From Pseudomonadota bacterium (GTDB lineage Bacteria; Pseudomonadota; Alphaproteobacteria; Rhizobiales; Hyphomicrobiaceae): a stretch of DNA of 64,000 bases. Every line of letters starts with the position of its first letter. The stretch's first letter is position 1. A program made the translations under genes and the position numbers. The stretch spans positions 101,587 to 165,586 of the forward strand of contig JAFECG010000030.1 in the NCBI GenBank assembly GCA_018242215.1, read 5' to 3'. The notes under the pieces are model-generated. The model was not told the origin of the DNA and did not search any database. It saw only the letters and a program-made list of their open reading frames with translations. This document shows positions 63,565 through 64,000 of this stretch, in pieces.

Positions 63565-63727
63565 CGCACCGACGTCTCCGGTCGTCATTTAAAGCGGGCC
63601 CTCTGAGGCTCTTGTTCTTCGGTCCATTTCACGAAAATCGGAAAAAGTCAGGCTTCTCGACCGGGCCCACCAGAAATCCTGAGACAGGGGTTTCCATATG
63701 AAATTTTTGTGCTATACGACGCGCTCG

Positions 63728-63755
63728 GGCCGCTCGGAAACGAGCGGCCTTGTTT
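63728..63755 (+). terminator. Strong hairpin with GAAA loop and T-rich tail
   Basis: GGCCGCTCG (63728-63736), loop GAAA and CGAGCGGCC (63741-63749) form a perfect nine-base stem, followed by TTGTTT. It looks like a rho-independent terminator upstream of the tRNA gene. Confidence 0.75.
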
Positions 63756-63762
63756 ATCCGGC

Positions 63763-63792
63763 AAAGCGCAACGCCAGCTTGGCAGCGCTTTT
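63763..63792 (+). terminator. Second hairpin directly upstream of the initiator tRNA
   Basis: AAAGCGC (63763-63769) pairs with GCGCTTT (63785-63791), with an inner GCCA/TGGC stem, and the element ends in TTTT five bases before the tRNA. It may be part of the tRNA leader, a processing signal or a second terminator. Confidence 0.5.
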
Positions 63793-63797
63793 GGTAA

Positions 63798-63874
<77 letters not shown>

Positions 63875-64000
63875 ATTGATTTACTTGCTAATTGCCAGAA
63901 AGGCCTCCGGCGAATTAGCTCGGAACGCCGCGCTGGGTACCAACCAGGTACCGGCGGCGCGAAACGTACTGGCGTCTAGGCCGGGCAATTATTGGTCGCC

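Overview
The window looks like a chromosomal segment of a methylotrophic alphaproteobacterium in the order Hyphomicrobiales, probably close to Hyphomicrobium. Three things point there. The flagellar gene order is rhizobial: motE-flgH-fliL-fliP, motB-motC-fliK, ftcR-flgE-flgK-flgL-flaF-flbT-flgD-fliQ. The chemotaxis operon has the cheS/cheY1/cheA/cheW/cheR/cheB/cheY2/cheD/cheT layout known from Sinorhizobium. A dihydropteroate-synthase-like DUF6513 gene of the kind found in tetrahydromethanopterin-using methylotrophs sits beside cobF. The genus is inference; the order is well supported. I see no phage, transposon, integrase or CRISPR array.

Positions 1-18066 hold flagellar structure and assembly genes on the + strand: the end of motE, L-ring, FliL, the export-gate protein FliP, one flagellin, the MS ring, a FliH-like protein, stator and stator accessory proteins, hook-length control, the regulator FtcR, hook, hook junction proteins, FlaF/FlbT, hook cap and FliQ. 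This run is interrupted at 9962-11507 by four small genes that are not classical flagellar parts (GIY-YIG-like, unknown, J-domain-like and PilZ).

Positions 18363-23179 form a cyclic-di-GMP island: a membrane diguanylate cyclase, a PAS-GGDEF-EAL protein and two PilZ proteins. Positions 23682-32770 are one long che operon. It opens with a chemoreceptor gene that carries an apparent one-base frameshift. On the opposite strand, 37956 down to 32776 is a second flagellar operon: flhA-fliR-fliJ-like-flgJ-like-flgN-like and two unknown envelope genes, nearly all overlapping.

From 38115 on the genes are metabolic or envelope related: UDP-glucose dehydrogenase, a GT21-like glycosyltransferase, an alkaline-phosphatase-superfamily enzyme, a CorA-like protein and a class I amidotransferase. 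They are followed by a glycine-betaine/proline-type ABC transporter with a double-length fused permease, then a thiolase, a TetR regulator, DUF1275, DUF302 and Dps. Positions 55106-59119 look like a quinone/electrophile-stress cluster (flavin reductase, MhqD-like hydrolase, MhqO-like dioxygenase, WrbA) divergent from a LysR regulator. The right end holds cobF, the DUF6513 gene, an MFS exporter, a small basic secreted protein behind a perfect CtrA-type box, and an initiator tRNA-Met.

I did not find a clearly new multi-gene system. The best leads are the unknown genes embedded in the two flagellar operons, the CheT-like protein with a CheZ-style DxxxQ motif, the broken receptor, and the CtrA-box gene.
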